A DNA stretch of 64,000 bases from Cylindrotheca closterium (GCA_933822405.4 CAKOGP040000335.1:186001-250000), one strand, 5' to 3'. Shown: positions 1 through 11,476, counted from the first letter of the stretch. A program made the numbers and translations. The notes: generated by a model from the letters alone, not told the origin.

Positions 1-106
1 AGCACCTGATTGTGAAGTGTAAAATCTGCCGTGGTCTGCAAGGTCAACTTCGGAGAGGCTAAGGAACGACATACCGCTTAGGACCAACGATATTTTACCC
101 CTTCGC

Positions 107-131
107 TGACGTGACGTGACGTGACGTGACG
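107..131. promoter_or_regulatory. Five tandem TGACG units (CRE-like array)
   Basis: TGACG is repeated five times in immediate succession, about 150 bp upstream of the ATG at 283. TGACGT is the core bound by bZIP factors, and in diatoms it is known as a cAMP/CO2-responsive element in carbonic anhydrase promoters. Its role here is inferred from motif and position only. The rest of 1-282 shows no coding signal. Confidence 0.45.
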
Positions 132-282
132 CTTCCTGTCTGTCATTTGTACGGTTCATTTTCATGCCGACTCACCCGAACAAAATATATCATTCTTCAT
201 CTGCACTCTTTCCACAATAATGAACAAGGAAAGGTCTCCCTCAAACCCAGTCTCTTCGTGATGTACAATCTGGACTCCAAGC

Positions 283-3087
283 ATGAATGACTTGAAACGC
301 GGCTGTACTAACAACCAAGTCACATATCAACAGCTCGGTGCGCCCGCGTTGGTGTATTACCAGAACAGTGAATATGATATGGATGCTTCTGCCATTTCGC
401 AAGGAAAGCCTTCCAGCATCGAAAGTACTCATCAGCGAATTTGCAGAGCAAAGTTTCTGTTCCACTATCCAATTTACAATGTGACAGAAAGCTTATCTGA
501 TTGTACGCAGCGGATTGAAGATTCTAAAGATCCAGAGCCACAAGAGGAACCGCTAGAAACAGCCACATCAGCACAACAATCGAACACCAAAAAGCAACAA
601 ATCAGTCGACGCCTTGTTCATCAAAACCAGCGATCCGATGAACATGATCATGTTTTTGACGCTGAGAGTGAATATAGAAAAAGACGAACGAATATGCCTC
701 TGCATCGACAACGATTGGGTTTATTGTCCGATGATTTCAAAGGAATCGACTGGAGGGATGAGGAGAGCGACCGGTTTTCAACCAAACGAAAGCGCAAAGT
801 GAGTACCAAGACGGTGCACATTCTTGAGGATTATACAACGTACAATTATCCCTTCATCCCTGGTAGCTTCAAGGGAGGAAAATCTGACTCTCCGCAGGTA
901 CTGGGAGATCGGTTTCTGAACTCGAAAAGGTACGCTGTGGAACGTCTCTTTTCAGATCCTGCCTATTTGGCTCCTTTTGGAGTTTCGTCCTTGGGCGATC
1001 TGGAAGTCAAGAATGATTCAATCAAGAATACCATGCTAAAGGATACTTCAATTATCAATCAAGGTCAAGGAAACTGCCTGCTTGTATCGCGTTGTCCTTG
1101 TACTCCTTGCAGCTTGAAGTCAAGGAGTAAAGCTAGCTGGTGTCTGATTCACCCCAAAGGAGACTGCAATGATCGCCTTTGTGTATCAAACTTAATAACT
1201 CCACATGGAGCAGAAAATGCTGGTCATATGTTTCGCACCGAGAAAGTTTCAGAACAAAAAGATTTTAGAAGATTGGCGAGGCATGCTTCCACTACCTACC
1301 CAAACGAGCTGAATCTTGGAGACACCATCTTGGAGGTGAAACAAGCTGGAATTTGGGATGCTTCCAAGCAAAAGTGCACTTTCGTTGTACGGACAGTGAC
1401 ATCAATTTGCGTCCTTCAACTGGCAACAATGAAAGCCACCACGGCGCAAAGTATTTTGGCGAAAAACTACAGTTTTGATGATGATGTATGTTGGGGCAAC
1501 TACGTGATCCAGGAAATACATCGAGTCGATATGCGCACGTTACATACTTCGTCGTTATCATTGTACCCAACCTCTTTGACTTGTCATCCAGAGTATGGGA
1601 ACCACCTCATTGGTTCAAAGTTTGCCGTGTCGTCTCGATCCAATCGTGGAGATATGAATGTCATACACCACTACCTTGCTGGTGATGCGGACAAACTGCA
1701 TTCTACACGACATGATATTGCTTCTTTGAAATACATATCTATGGTTGACTTTTCAAGTGCCCATCCCATGGTTTTGTGGTCAGCTTCTTCATCGTATGTG
1801 AGGCCAACATTATCCACGGATGTACAGTTTCGTCAACCGCAACTTGGAATGGGATCTTCTCTCTTCGCAATTGACTTGAGAGATGATTCCGCGACCTTTC
1901 AGTGGAGTCCAAGTGCACAGGAAATGGTTACAGAAGGGTTTCATTCAATAAGCTCCATTGCAACGGATTGGCAACGGGAGTCCACTGTATATGTATCATC
2001 AAAATCTGCGGGGAAAACGTGGGAGATTGATGCACGGATGCCATTCCGGTCGATCAACGAGTGGTCTATAACATACGGCGCTGAAGACACATCCCTGATG
2101 AGGAAGCAAAAAGGCTTTTTCAGTGATGGAATGTCCCTGGTGACAAGCGTCGTGCATGACACCAATAGTGAAGGAAACGACACATATGTCTCGCCTTGCC
2201 TGACAATCGATACTACCCCTGGAACGTATGGTCTTCACATCCTACAAAGACCCATTTCAAAGGTTCGATTCCAAGTTGACTCCTTGGAGAGTATTGACTC
2301 TCGACGACTCAAGTTTTCTGAAAGCACAAGCATTGCTGCTAGTTCAGCGTTTACATTGCCCGAAATATCAAGCAGAGCGCACCCCACTGGTATTGCAGCA
2401 TTGAGGCTTCCAATGAACAGCTTTGGAGTCGATGCTTCGAATGATATTGGCGAGGGGGCGGCAGATGTCCTTTACACGCTCGTCCTTACAAACACAGGAG
2501 ACATATATGGCTATGCTCTTGAGGAGAGCAGAAAAGGTAGTCCAATGTCGAATGATTGCATTGACTCGTCTATTGGGACAAAGCCGATACGTGTGCCTGC
2601 CGAAATGGAAGGAAGATTGAAAAATCTTGAATACAAACATTGGAAACCAACTGGTGGAATGAACATACGACTCTACTTGACCAATGCGTGCCCCATCAAA
2701 CCCAACTTTTTGGTTGCTCAACCAAAGGACCAAACTTCCTACCTTACAATACAAAAAATAGCAACAAAGCGATTCAAAAAGCATCAAGAAAGATTGTTGA
2801 GACGAGTAAAGAAGGCTGTTCGTGTCGATGATAACAGTGCAGTTGACAAATTTGAACGAGATGGCTCGGGTGTGACCATATCATCTACTTCTGCTGTTGG
2901 TACAGATAAATCTCTCTTGATACCGCGGGCCTTGAAGGCGAAAGCCAAAAAAGTGATAACATTTTACAACGAGACTGAAGCATCCACTGAAGAACCTTCA
3001 AACTACCAAACTTCAGACCTCTCATCCGGGATACTGGAAATGGCAAAGGGCCTCTGGAGCGAAGACACACAACAGGGGGGTTTATAA
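283..3087 (+). CDS. Large hypothetical protein, possibly Rrn6/TAF1C-like
   Basis: This is an intronless 934-aa reading frame. I do not recognise it with certainty. The N-terminal 170 residues are polar and likely disordered. The middle part (about nt 1650-2300) has beta-propeller-like stretches: a HPMVLW segment, then LFAIDLR and later WEIDARMP. That pattern recalls the WD-like propeller of RNA polymerase I factors Rrn6/TAF1C, where a histidine-proline-containing strand is followed by a DLR strand. The C-terminus (nt 2740-2960) is rich in lysine and arginine and could hold nuclear localisation signals. The assignment to Rrn6/TAF1C is a weak fold-level inference. The stop lies only 42 bp from the stop of the convergent gene on the minus strand. 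Confidence 0.75.
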   Translation: MNDLKRGCTNNQVTYQQLGAPALVYYQNSEYDMDASAISQGKPSSIESTHQRICRAKFLFHYPIYNVTESLSDCTQRIEDSKDPEPQEEPLETATSAQQSNTKKQQISRRLVHQNQRSDEHDHVFDAESEYRKRRTNMPLHRQRLGLLSDDFKGIDWRDEESDRFSTKRKRKVSTKTVHILEDYTTYNYPFIPGSFKGGKSDSPQVLGDRFLNSKRYAVERLFSDPAYLAPFGVSSLGDLEVKNDSIKNTMLKDTSIINQGQGNCLLVSRCPCTPCSLKSRSKASWCLIHPKGDCNDRLCVSNLITPHGAENAGHMFRTEKVSEQKDFRRLARHASTTYPNELNLGDTILEVKQAGIWDASKQKCTFVVRTVTSICVLQLATMKATTAQSILAKNYSFDDDVCWGNYVIQEIHRVDMRTLHTSSLSLYPTSLTCHPEYGNHLIGSKFAVSSRSNRGDMNVIHHYLAGDADKLHSTRHDIASLKYISMVDFSSAHPMVLWSASSSYVRPTLSTDVQFRQPQLGMGSSLFAIDLRDDSATFQWSPSAQEMVTEGFHSISSIATDWQRESTVYVSSKSAGKTWEIDARMPFRSINEWSITYGAEDTSLMRKQKGFFSDGMSLVTSVVHDTNSEGNDTYVSPCLTIDTTPGTYGLHILQRPISKVRFQVDSLESIDSRRLKFSESTSIAASSAFTLPEISSRAHPTGIAALRLPMNSFGVDASNDIGEGAADVLYTLVLTNTGDIYGYALEESRKGSPMSNDCIDSSIGTKPIRVPAEMEGRLKNLEYKHWKPTGGMNIRLYLTNACPIKPNFLVAQPKDQTSYLTIQKIATKRFKKHQERLLRRVKKAVRVDDNSAVDKFERDGSGVTISSTSAVGTDKSLLIPRALKAKAKKVITFYNETEASTEEPSNYQTSDLSSGILEMAKGLWSEDTQQGGL

Positions 3088-3128
3088 ATATTTCACAGCG
3101 TATAGTTGTACAAATCGTTTTTTTAAAA

Positions 3129-5655
3129 TTATACTGTTGTGCTTGCCGAGATTGAAAGACAAGTCGCAGCAAGTTCTACGGACCGTTTGACATGAGCAAT
3201 GGAATATCGGTTGTCAAGACCGAGAACAAATTGCAAGAGCTCGAGTCGAAGACACGGAGAGTGCATCTTGCTTATCATCTCAAATATAGCTGTAAGGAAT
3301 CGCACATCGCTAAAATCGGTCTGTTTGGCTGCGTCACGGAGCTGTTTGGCAAACGATTTCCTGTTCGAGATAGCTTTATTGCTAACAAATGCCATGAAGC
3401 TGCTGTCTTTCTGGAAAGCGATCTTAAGATCACCTTGGGCCGCCCGCTGGTCTCTCCAAGAAGCGAGACGGAAAGCCATTGATTGTTCTGCATATTCGCA
3501 CCACCTGATTGGAATAGAAAATAGGTCAGCAAAGGGATCGATTCATTTTAATAAATACATGGTAGTTCAAGAAGACTTACTCTTCAACTGCAAGGAAGCT
3601 CTCCTCGGTATGGCGCTTAGCGCTTCCGTCACGCATTGATTTGAGAACTTGCGCCGCTCCAAGGACTGCAAGTAGACCATCTGAATTGGTCGCACTACGA
3701 AGTCGATCTGTATCAAGTGGTGGGGGAGGTGGGCGGGGCGGGAGTATTGAATTTTCTGCGTTGATTGTGAGACCAAAAGACTGCGCTTGTCGCTTCAGCA
3801 GCAGAGCCCCCGAATCCAAAGACATTGTCCTCGTTAGAATATTCGCTTCTGGGCCACTTTCGGTCAACGTAGCTACTTTGGGTTTTTCATCTGCATCCAT
3901 TTGATGTCCCTCTGAAGCTACTAAAGTATATAGGATCAGAAGTTGCCGAGAGGTGTAATAGTCACCACTTCGAACCGCATGTGCAAGTCCTTCATTGACA
4001 ATATCTTGGAGTCGATGTGATTCAGATTTAAGTTCTCCAGCCAACTGACTGTTCTTATCTTGAATCATTGCATCATTTAGAATTTGGGCAATACTTTCGT
4101 CGGTGGCACCAAATCCACCAGCGAGACGGACGCATTCCCCAGGAGTAAGCATCTCGCGAATGGAGCCATCAAGATCAATCAGTTCTTCTAACTTTGTTTC
4201 GAGCTGCTTTTCATCTGTGTTATCAATGGTTGTTTTGTGCAAAAGAGGATTCTGGAAGGGATTGAGACCCCGGGAAGCAATTTGCAGTAGTTCGTGCTGT
4301 AACTTTGCAGTGAGCACACGGATACCTTGCGCGGGAGATATGTACAGCAATGGTATATCTTGAATCTGTGCTTGGCCCCAAACATGCATTAACCTGGCTC
4401 TCGTCCGAAGAAGCGAAATCAAATGACCAAATGTTGCAGTCCGCACAAATAGCGCCACTGGTAGTCCAACCCCCTTCTCCAGCGACCGTCTGGTATCAAG
4501 GCCGCTGGCGACATCTTTTCCATTTACTAGACGTCCTACCCCACCAACACGAACAAAAGCTTCGTTGTATGGCACCGTTTGGAGACCCCCTTTCACCACA
4601 CGTCCAGCAATCATATAGTCTTCTTTTGTCAAATAGTCATTGTTGTATTCACGTAAAGTTGATAAGGGAACAAGGGCCTCTTGCCGACCATTGATTAGGT
4701 TTCCACGCGAATCGACATTGAATTCAGTCTTTGCCGAGTAACCCGATGGCCAACTCCACTATGATCAGAGGAGCAATGCGTGAGTAGGGCTGTAAAATCA
4801 TGCTTACCACAGAATTGCACCTAGAGTTGATCTTCTTACCGTTCGTGTACTTTCGACTTTTTTATTCTCTGCCTCGGCATCTGGAAACTTGGGAAGGGCA
4901 AAAACGATACCGGATGTATAGACAGCTGCAGCTCCATAACATCTCATCTTCTTTCCACCCGCTGGTAGCAGCGTTGTACTGGTAACGAAACTATTGAATT
5001 TGTAATCTCCATTCGGAGGAATGTCGTTGTGATCATCCGGATATTGACCTTTTGGAGGATGAGGTGACTTGAATCGATGAAGGAAGTCTGTCCAATCGTT
5101 GTTCTTGATAGTCTTGACCACGGCGCATTGAGAGTCAAGCAGATCCACAACTTCTCGCTCCGCTGATGTCCAAAGGTTTCGATCATGGGAGTCCAATAGC
5201 GGCAAAAACTCATCATTGGGTCCTAATTCCAAAAGAGGCAGCGGGACAATGTTGGGAGTGAATCCTTGTATGGTAATGCGCTCACTCATAAGTCCTCCCG
5301 ATCCAGAACCACCAAAAAGAGCATTCATAACAGAGAGTTCCATGGAATAGTCTTCTTCAAAATGCTCGTGATCAGCTTTGGTTTCTAGATTGTTGTTTGT
5401 AGGCGACGGCTCCGGGGAGCTACTTGCAGCATATCCGCCTTCACTCTGTTCGATATCAGCTGTTCTTCTCAAATGATCCCGAAAGACGATGGAACGTGCA
5501 CTCTCATGGTATACTAATATGGGAGGTTGGAGTGCATTAGAGGTTGTCCCAACATTGGGATGAGAAAGACTGTGATCAGATTCTTGAGAACCCGAAGATC
5601 CAACTGAGGTGTTGGACCGGCGTCTCGTCAGCGGTATTTTGACTACTCCGTTCAT
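3129..5655 (-). CDS. Conserved hypothetical protein, three exons
   Basis: Exons are 5655-4840, 4758-3581 and 3504-3129, giving about 789 aa. Intron 1 (4759-4839, 81 bp) has donor GTAAGA and acceptor ATAG. Intron 2 (3505-3580, 76 bp) has donor GTAAGT and acceptor TCAG. Phases match at both junctions (...STRT|WSWPSGY and ...AVEE|WCEYAEQS). The first 100 residues are serine-rich and low complexity. The middle contains a compact, well-ordered region with LPAGGKKMRCYGAAAVYTSG and AGRVVKGGLQTVPYNEAF. A proline-rich loop (PPRPPPPP) lies near the end of exon 2, and the last exon is helical. No catalytic motif, signal peptide or membrane segment is visible. I do not recognise the family. Confidence 0.8.
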
Positions 5656-6317
5656 TGGAAATCGAAAGCTTCTATTGTATCCTTTGTGCGGGAATATTTG
5701 AGAACGAATGCCTCACGGACCAGTGTAGACTAATCCACGTTGAACCTCTTCGTAGCTGATAAAGGCGAGAAGACTGCCTAACAGTTGCTCATAAAGTGAC
5801 TGCGTTTTGCGAAGTCAGTAAATCCCAGGTCAGGAATTCAGATGTGAAGAAATGTTGGTCCAACAGAATGTAATATGTTGATTGGTGTTCTTCGCTTCTA
5901 AGTTGTGGGAAGCGTAGGGGTCAAGATTCAAGACTGATGCATCTTACAGTGGACGAGTGATTGAAGTCTTCTACGGTTCGCTTTCTTTGATGCCTTGAAG
6001 TCGATTCAATCAATCATCGCAATGATGGGTTGGAAGCATCTGTTCCACGTATAGCACGTACGAAACCTACTGCGGTACACGGTGACGTAATGTACGGGCG
6101 GAAAATCCCAAGGCATATCTTAGTCCCGTCTGCGTGTGACAAACAGACGAGCGAGAGGTGCTTTCTCAGTTCTCACTGCTAAACTTTACTGTAACTTCAA
6201 ACTCCTGATGCTGACTATTTACTGTACTGGGAAGACTTCATACCCAATAGTACTATATATACTACTACTACTTCAAGTTTCGTTCGCCGTACACAAGATG
6301 AAGGATGAAGCAACACA
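5656..6317. promoter_or_regulatory. Divergent promoter region
   Basis: This 662-bp spacer separates two divergently transcribed genes. It contains a TGACGTAA site at 6083-6090 and a TATATA run at about 6254-6260, some 60 bp before the proposed ATG at 6318. No gene is supported here. Confidence 0.35.
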
Positions 6318-8444
6318 ATGCATCCGACGGACGAAAATGCTGGAATTCCAAAAGAGAAAGAGAGCGCCTTCGAGCTAGATTTCAGATTCGAGAGCGTGTT
6401 TCAGCTCTTTCGAACGGAATACTACAAGAACAGTTGAGTTGTATGGATGATCCACCTCGTGATGTCATGTTTGATAGTCAATCTCATTCTTCCATTTTTG
6501 CCTTGGTATCATAGAACTACTCCTAGCTATGAACTTTCGATTGAAAATATATCAGACGAAGACCATGAGCTACTGTCCAACGTGCTGGTCTACATTCGCA
6601 AAGGTGATCGATCGAAGCTGTCACTTACCCTGATCGATCGACATTTTGATATTATTTCCTGTCGGATACCAATGAAAATCCTCGAAGCTCATTTGCAACA
6701 TACACTCCAACTATGCACAGCATGGTTCGGAAAAGAATACTCCAACACATTGGAAAGTTACGTTGGGTCCCTTGAATCGTTCACCTTTATGGAGTATGCA
6801 GTGTGGATTGGAAAATCGTAAGTTGCCACAATTAACACCAATTGAAGACGCTTTCTTCTTTCTCACATATCTTGTTCTGCATTGGCAAACAATAGTGATG
6901 TTGTCGGTTCGCTACTTATTGGGGGTGTAAATCCGTGTGTTCGCAGCGTGTACTCGGCAACCGGTAGAACAACAGAGAAAAATTGGGACGAGGAGATGTG
7001 GAGAACGGGTTCCAAAGTTCTGGTTCGATTCTTTGATGCTTTTCCGTTACCACTCTCCAGTTATATTGTCAAACGAGTGGTAGAAATGCGATTGGAAGCG
7101 TACAAGGGGAAACACTTTCGGGACTCTGAAGTGTGTCCCTTGAGTGGACGACTGGCCCCGCCGGGCGCGTTATTACAGTTTGGACCAGATGGAGACGTGT
7201 TCAGTGAGCCATGCTTCTGGGAGCATCTATTGTCCCACGTTGACTCTATGAGGAGCAACGAAGATGTTGTTGCGAATCCTTGTTGCGATTCCCCAGTGAA
7301 TCATCACGACGTCACTTTTGCAGAAACCAAAGAATTAAGTCCTACGCAAAAACGACTCGAGTCTTTGCAACGGCTTCATTCGCTACCTGTCAATGGAAAG
7401 GAGCTAAAAACAAGGATCAAGAAGAAAAAGAAAAAAGTTACGGTCGCTAAATCTTGGTTCAGTGCTATTCGTCCATCATTGGGCTCCAGTCAAGACGTTC
7501 GAAGGGACAAGTTCTTCACCTATGTTGATCGCAACGCAATTCAGTACATCAAAGCTTGCATTGATGCAGGGGTCGACTTAGAGTGGAGCAATGAGTATGG
7601 TCAAACCGCTTTGTACATTTGTATATGGAGAGGCTATACCGAGATGGGAAATGTCTTGGTAGACTGCGGTGCTAGTTTGTCAGCTGTTGCAAACGGAGGA
7701 TCATCAATCCTTTCATTACTGGATGCCACAGAGAAGGACTTGAGCAAATCTGGCCTGTATCTGGAGAAATCTCAACGACAGAGTGACAACAACCAAATGA
7801 TTAAAGAGATCTTTAGATGTGCTGATGATCAGCATAGTGACCCTCAGCCAGCAACTATACTGATTCCTAAGGAGTCCAGCCATCCTGGTGCCAGTTCCTT
7901 TACAGTTGAGGATGCCTTTTCTCCATCCCAAGTTGAACTTCTCTTGGAGCTGTGCGAAAGCCTTCCCATAGATTTGGATCAAAAGAAGAAAGGTACACAG
8001 TGCTCGGATCGATCGTACTACTGCGACGCTGAGGGGTATATTCGCCAAGTTCTCGAAAGTGCTATTTCAAACGCCCTTGTTGCATCCTCCGACGACGTGG
8101 TTGTATTTCCTTATATGAGATTCCTCATGTACAAAGAAAAGGGCACAATACTTGCTCCGCACGTGGACTTGTGTCGCGTTGATCATGCTTCAGGCCGACG
8201 CAGTACGCATACATTCATTGCTTATTTGACTGATAATAATGACAGCGGCGAAACAACTTTGTTGGGTGACGTCTCGGGAGAAGGGAGGTCAAAGATCATG
8301 GCTCGAGTGTCACCACGACGAGGTCGCCTGCTAGTCTTCCCCCATGTGTGCCCTCATGAGGGGAACGAAGTGGATCAGGTTCCAAAAATAATTCTTCGTG
8401 GCGAGGTTATGCTTCCAGATTCCTCGAAGGCTGACGAGCACTGA
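6318..8444 (+). CDS. Ankyrin-repeat / 2-oxoglutarate Fe(II) dioxygenase fusion
   Basis: The C-terminal third has the features of a prolyl-4-hydroxylase-like 2OG-Fe(II) oxygenase. An HxD iron motif (LAPHVDL, His codon 8160, Asp 8166) is followed by a distal His (VCPHEG, 8355) and a basic residue that would bind 2-oxoglutarate (LRGEV, 8397). Ahead of it, at about 7520-7700, lie ankyrin-type helices (GVDLEWSNEYGQTALYICI). The N-terminal part is helical and unassigned. Intron 6818-6895 (78 bp, GTAAGT...ATAG) joins IGK to SDVVGS in frame. The likely start is ATG 6318. That frame hits TGA near 6435, so at least one more intron must lie between about 6433 and 6555; a GTTGAG donor at 6433 with acceptor at 6554-6555 keeps the frame, but this junction is not certain. 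The stop is 10 bp from the convergent transporter gene. Confidence 0.82.
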
Positions 8445-8454
8445 AGCATCCGTC

Positions 8455-11139
8455 CTAGAAGCTGTCTACACCACAGCTTTCTGCTCCATTCTCCTCCATC
8501 GGCCCAAAGCTTTCTCCCAGCTTGTAGATCATTGTCACCATCACTGCTGACCCAACCAGGTCTTGAGCAGCTGTAACAATTGCACTATTCCAGCTTTTTC
8601 CTTCGTCGCCAAAGATTTTCGTGGCCAAAAGAGGCACTATGCTTCCTGTCAGACCTGCTAAAAGGATGCTGAGAAACTGAGCTCCTGCCATCACGGAAAC
8701 AAATGCCAAATGGAATCCACCGAGAAAGAGACACAGTACACCAACAACAGTGCTCATAGCTAATCCCAGATAGGCAGAAGCTCCAATCTCTTTCAATATC
8801 CATGATGTGTATGACTTGCGATTAACCTGACCTTGAATTATCGCACGAACTGTTAGCTCGCTGGTTTGTAAAGCCACATTCCCCGACACAGCTGTGCATA
8901 TTGGAAGAATGCCTACGAAAAGCTGGTACTTCGATTGGCCAAGAATGTCAAAGAGTTTATCACTTCCTCCACAAATCATGAGAAGTATGGGTACTTCCAA
9001 TAGAAGTGAAATTGAAAGTATAACCCCTCTCTCAGGAAAAGCTAAAAAATGTGTTAGCAAAATCTCAAGTTTTTGTTTGTAATGCTGAGTCCGAATCCAC
9101 TTGAACTCACCTCGTTGCACGATTGTGCCCTCCAAATATTGCCTCCTGTTGGCATTCTGATAACTGGAATCAACCGAGTTGCTGATTCGAATTCGATCAA
9201 AGATATCTACCTCACCATTTTGCATCTGTGGAAAAGTTGGGACCTTCGTCGGGACTGTCGGACCAGACTGAGCTTTTGTACCCATTGCGTTCATTTGGTT
9301 TCTGCTAAGACGAGGATTCAATTTCACACCTTCAGTTTCATCGTTGTTGTCGCTGTAAGATGGCAATACAGGAATGCTAACAGGAGTAGTCGCTGCTTGT
9401 ACAGATCTTTTCAAAGACGGTGACCAGCTCATATTGCTACCTGGTGACCACATGTCGCTCGGAAGGACGTCTTCTTGATTGACAATAGGGGATTCTGGAG
9501 AAACTTCTTCTTTGTCGTAGTCAAATCCAGACACATCAAAACTGAGATTGTCAGGAGCCGATATGGAGCGTCGCAAGGGACTCGCTATAGCTCCTCGATT
9601 TCGAGGAACCATACCCGGGCGTATCTGTCGGTTGACAATTCTCATTTCCGCTTGGCCCGGTTCTTGCAAGAGATCGGGTGGTCCAGGATCGTCCACCGGC
9701 ATTGGGGCCAAGGAGTCGTCACCATGACTGGCATCTTCCTCGCTACCAATTGGATTATCTAGGCTCTCCAGTCTACTTTGAATTGGTGATAAAAGAGCCT
9801 CGTCACCTTCGATCTCACTCGGTGGGTTTGCGGCTACGCTTGCGTCTGTGCTAGAAACAGCATTAGAAGAAACGGAAGCAGTTCCTGGTATATTGATGGT
9901 AGGACTGCCATCATGTTCGGACATGGTCCTCTCACTTCGGCTATGATCAGCAGAAGCAGACTCCATCTCAGTTGCTCCTGTCCCTTGGCTCACCCACCCC
10001 ATATTCTCGATTTGTGGAGTAGCGAAGTCCGACATCAGCTCCCCAACAAAGGATGACTCTGAAATGTCACCACGATCTGATGGAGGAGCATTGGACCTGC
10101 TCATCTCATCGATGGCAGCCATTTCCTGAATCTCAGCCTCCGTTAGTCGGAGGACGCGTGGTTCGTCATATCCAAACGAATGGTCCATTGAGGGACTTGC
10201 TGGGAATGATATTTGCTCCGTATCTGGAAGTGCTGCACCATCAGCACTTGAAGCTGTTTGTTCTCCCACACCCATGCCTTCTACAGGATCAGAGGGAGTT
10301 CGATCGATCACAGGTTCTTCCGGAGGCACTCGTACAGCCCCTACTGTTTCCTCCTGACTGTGTGGCTCAACCTCAAATGACGCACTACCGTCAATATGCT
10401 GATTATCTTCGCGAGAGACGGATGGACTGTCAACGACTACCACTGGCTCCATGAGAAATCTTTCCATAAGAACTCCGCCGTCTCTTGCCACGTCTCGTGT
10501 GGACTCTTCTTCAATAACACCCTGATCTTGAAGGAAACGTTCCATTGGGTATGTCAAACGCTGCCCTTCTTCATCATTTGGATCGAAAAACGCCACACTA
10601 CTGCCTCCCCCAATAGTGGCTGCTATGCTTCCGTTTTCTCTGGGTACGGACCCGTCGGGCTCTCCGGATTCAACACTAGGCGCTCCAGCATCGTTGCTGG
10701 AAAGCGCAAAATGACGTTTTAAGCGAGCTCTTTCTGTTTCCACTCGCCGTTGGCGCTCTCGCTCCACTAATTTCTCCTTTAGAGTCGGTTCCTCTCGTTT
10801 TGGCGCAAGACCATTCGAAGCAGACAATAGTCGGCGGTCACTGGTGAGATCATCTGAATTATTATCGGCAATGGATGGGACATGATGTGGAGAACCTTCC
10901 ATCTCTTCCATCACAACAGAAGGCGCCATGTGTACGGTTTCATCCGTTTCCACTTGCTGACTCCAATTGTCATCGTCCAACGAGTTTTCCGAACGATTTA
11001 CCAAACGTTCCAGGCTTTGGACATCAGAATTGCGATCTGCTTCGACTTTGGATTCGTCCGAGTTCTCATGTTGCGGAATGACTTCTAGCTCGTTCCCATC
11101 GCTCTCTTCCTTTTCGTATGTATGACTTTGCGAATCCAT
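8455..11139 (-). CDS. MgtE/SLC41-type divalent cation transporter with long disordered N-terminus
   Basis: The last 190 residues are a membrane domain of the MgtE/SLC41 Mg2+ channel-transporter family. Hydrophobic helices are separated by the family signature GNVALQTSELTVRAI, and a second signature GLTGSIVPLLATKIFGDEGKS comes later. The roughly 620 residues before it are acidic, serine/proline-rich and likely disordered and cytosolic. They lack the bacterial CBS domains that gate MgtE. The start is taken at ATG 11139 (MDSQSHT); the open frame continues upstream only without an ATG. A 69-bp intron (9042-9110, GTGAGT...TTTTTTAG) is a multiple of three and has no stop, so it can be mistaken for coding sequence. 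Removing it gives IVQRAFPERGVIL and a protein of about 871 aa. Confidence 0.85.
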   Translation of the reverse strand: MDSQSHTYEKEESDGNELEVIPQHENSDESKVEADRNSDVQSLERLVNRSENSLDDDNWSQQVETDETVHMAPSVVMEEMEGSPHHVPSIADNNSDDLTSDRRLLSASNGLAPKREEPTLKEKLVERERQRRVETERARLKRHFALSSNDAGAPSVESGEPDGSVPRENGSIAATIGGGSSVAFFDPNDEEGQRLTYPMERFLQDQGVIEEESTRDVARDGGVLMERFLMEPVVVVDSPSVSREDNQHIDGSASFEVEPHSQEETVGAVRVPPEEPVIDRTPSDPVEGMGVGEQTASSADGAALPDTEQISFPASPSMDHSFGYDEPRVLRLTEAEIQEMAAIDEMSRSNAPPSDRGDISESSFVGELMSDFATPQIENMGWVSQGTGATEMESASADHSRSERTMSEHDGSPTINIPGTASVSSNAVSSTDASVAANPPSEIEGDEALLSPIQSRLESLDNPIGSEEDASHGDDSLAPMPVDDPGPPDLLQEPGQAEMRIVNRQIRPGMVPRNRGAIASPLRRSISAPDNLSFDVSGFDYDKEEVSPESPIVNQEDVLPSDMWSPGSNMSWSPSLKRSVQAATTPVSIPVLPSYSDNNDETEGVKLNPRLSRNQMNAMGTKAQSGPTVPTKVPTFPQMQNGEVDIFDRIRISNSVDSSYQNANRRQYLEGTIVQRGEFKWIRTQHYKQKLEILLTHFLAFPERGVILSISLLLEVPILLMICGGSDKLFDILGQSKYQLFVGILPICTAVSGNVALQTSELTVRAIIQGQVNRKSYTSWILKEIGASAYLGLAMSTVVGVLCLFLGGFHLAFVSVMAGAQFLSILLAGLTGSIVPLLATKIFGDEGKSWNSAIVTAAQDLVGSAVMVTMIYKLGESFGPMEENGAESCGVDSF

Positions 11140-11476
11140 TATTTTGATGAGACCAATATAAAGCCAAAACACAGCTCGTTCGGAGAAGAATAAATTGTAA
11201 ATTTCAGTTTCAAGTTCTTGCACCCTCTACTGAACATTATTCATTTGCTTGGAAACAAGCGAAGTTCGTTCGTCAATCGGGGGCGAGAGGGTGCGATGGC
11301 GGTGTCCCCCATGCGAAGCGCCAACCTGCACCAGCACGCCGTGCGTGATGTGTCGTCCATCCGTTGTACCGTAAGTAAACACTAAGTTAGCTCTGACTCA
11401 CACAAGATTTCATTTTTTGTGCTTCACAACTTCCAACCTTGATGACAACGTAACTTAAAAAGATTGAGGCAGATCC
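11140..11476. promoter_or_regulatory. Divergent promoter spacer
   Basis: This 337-bp spacer lies between the divergent transporter and FGGY kinase genes. No further gene is seen. Upstream in-frame codons of the transporter at 11140-11223 lack an ATG and are best read as 5' leader. Confidence 0.35.

Noticed and set aside
11140..11223. Longer N-terminus of the MgtE-like protein
   Set aside because: The frame is open upstream of 11139 but has no ATG, and the peptide is unlike the acidic N-terminus.
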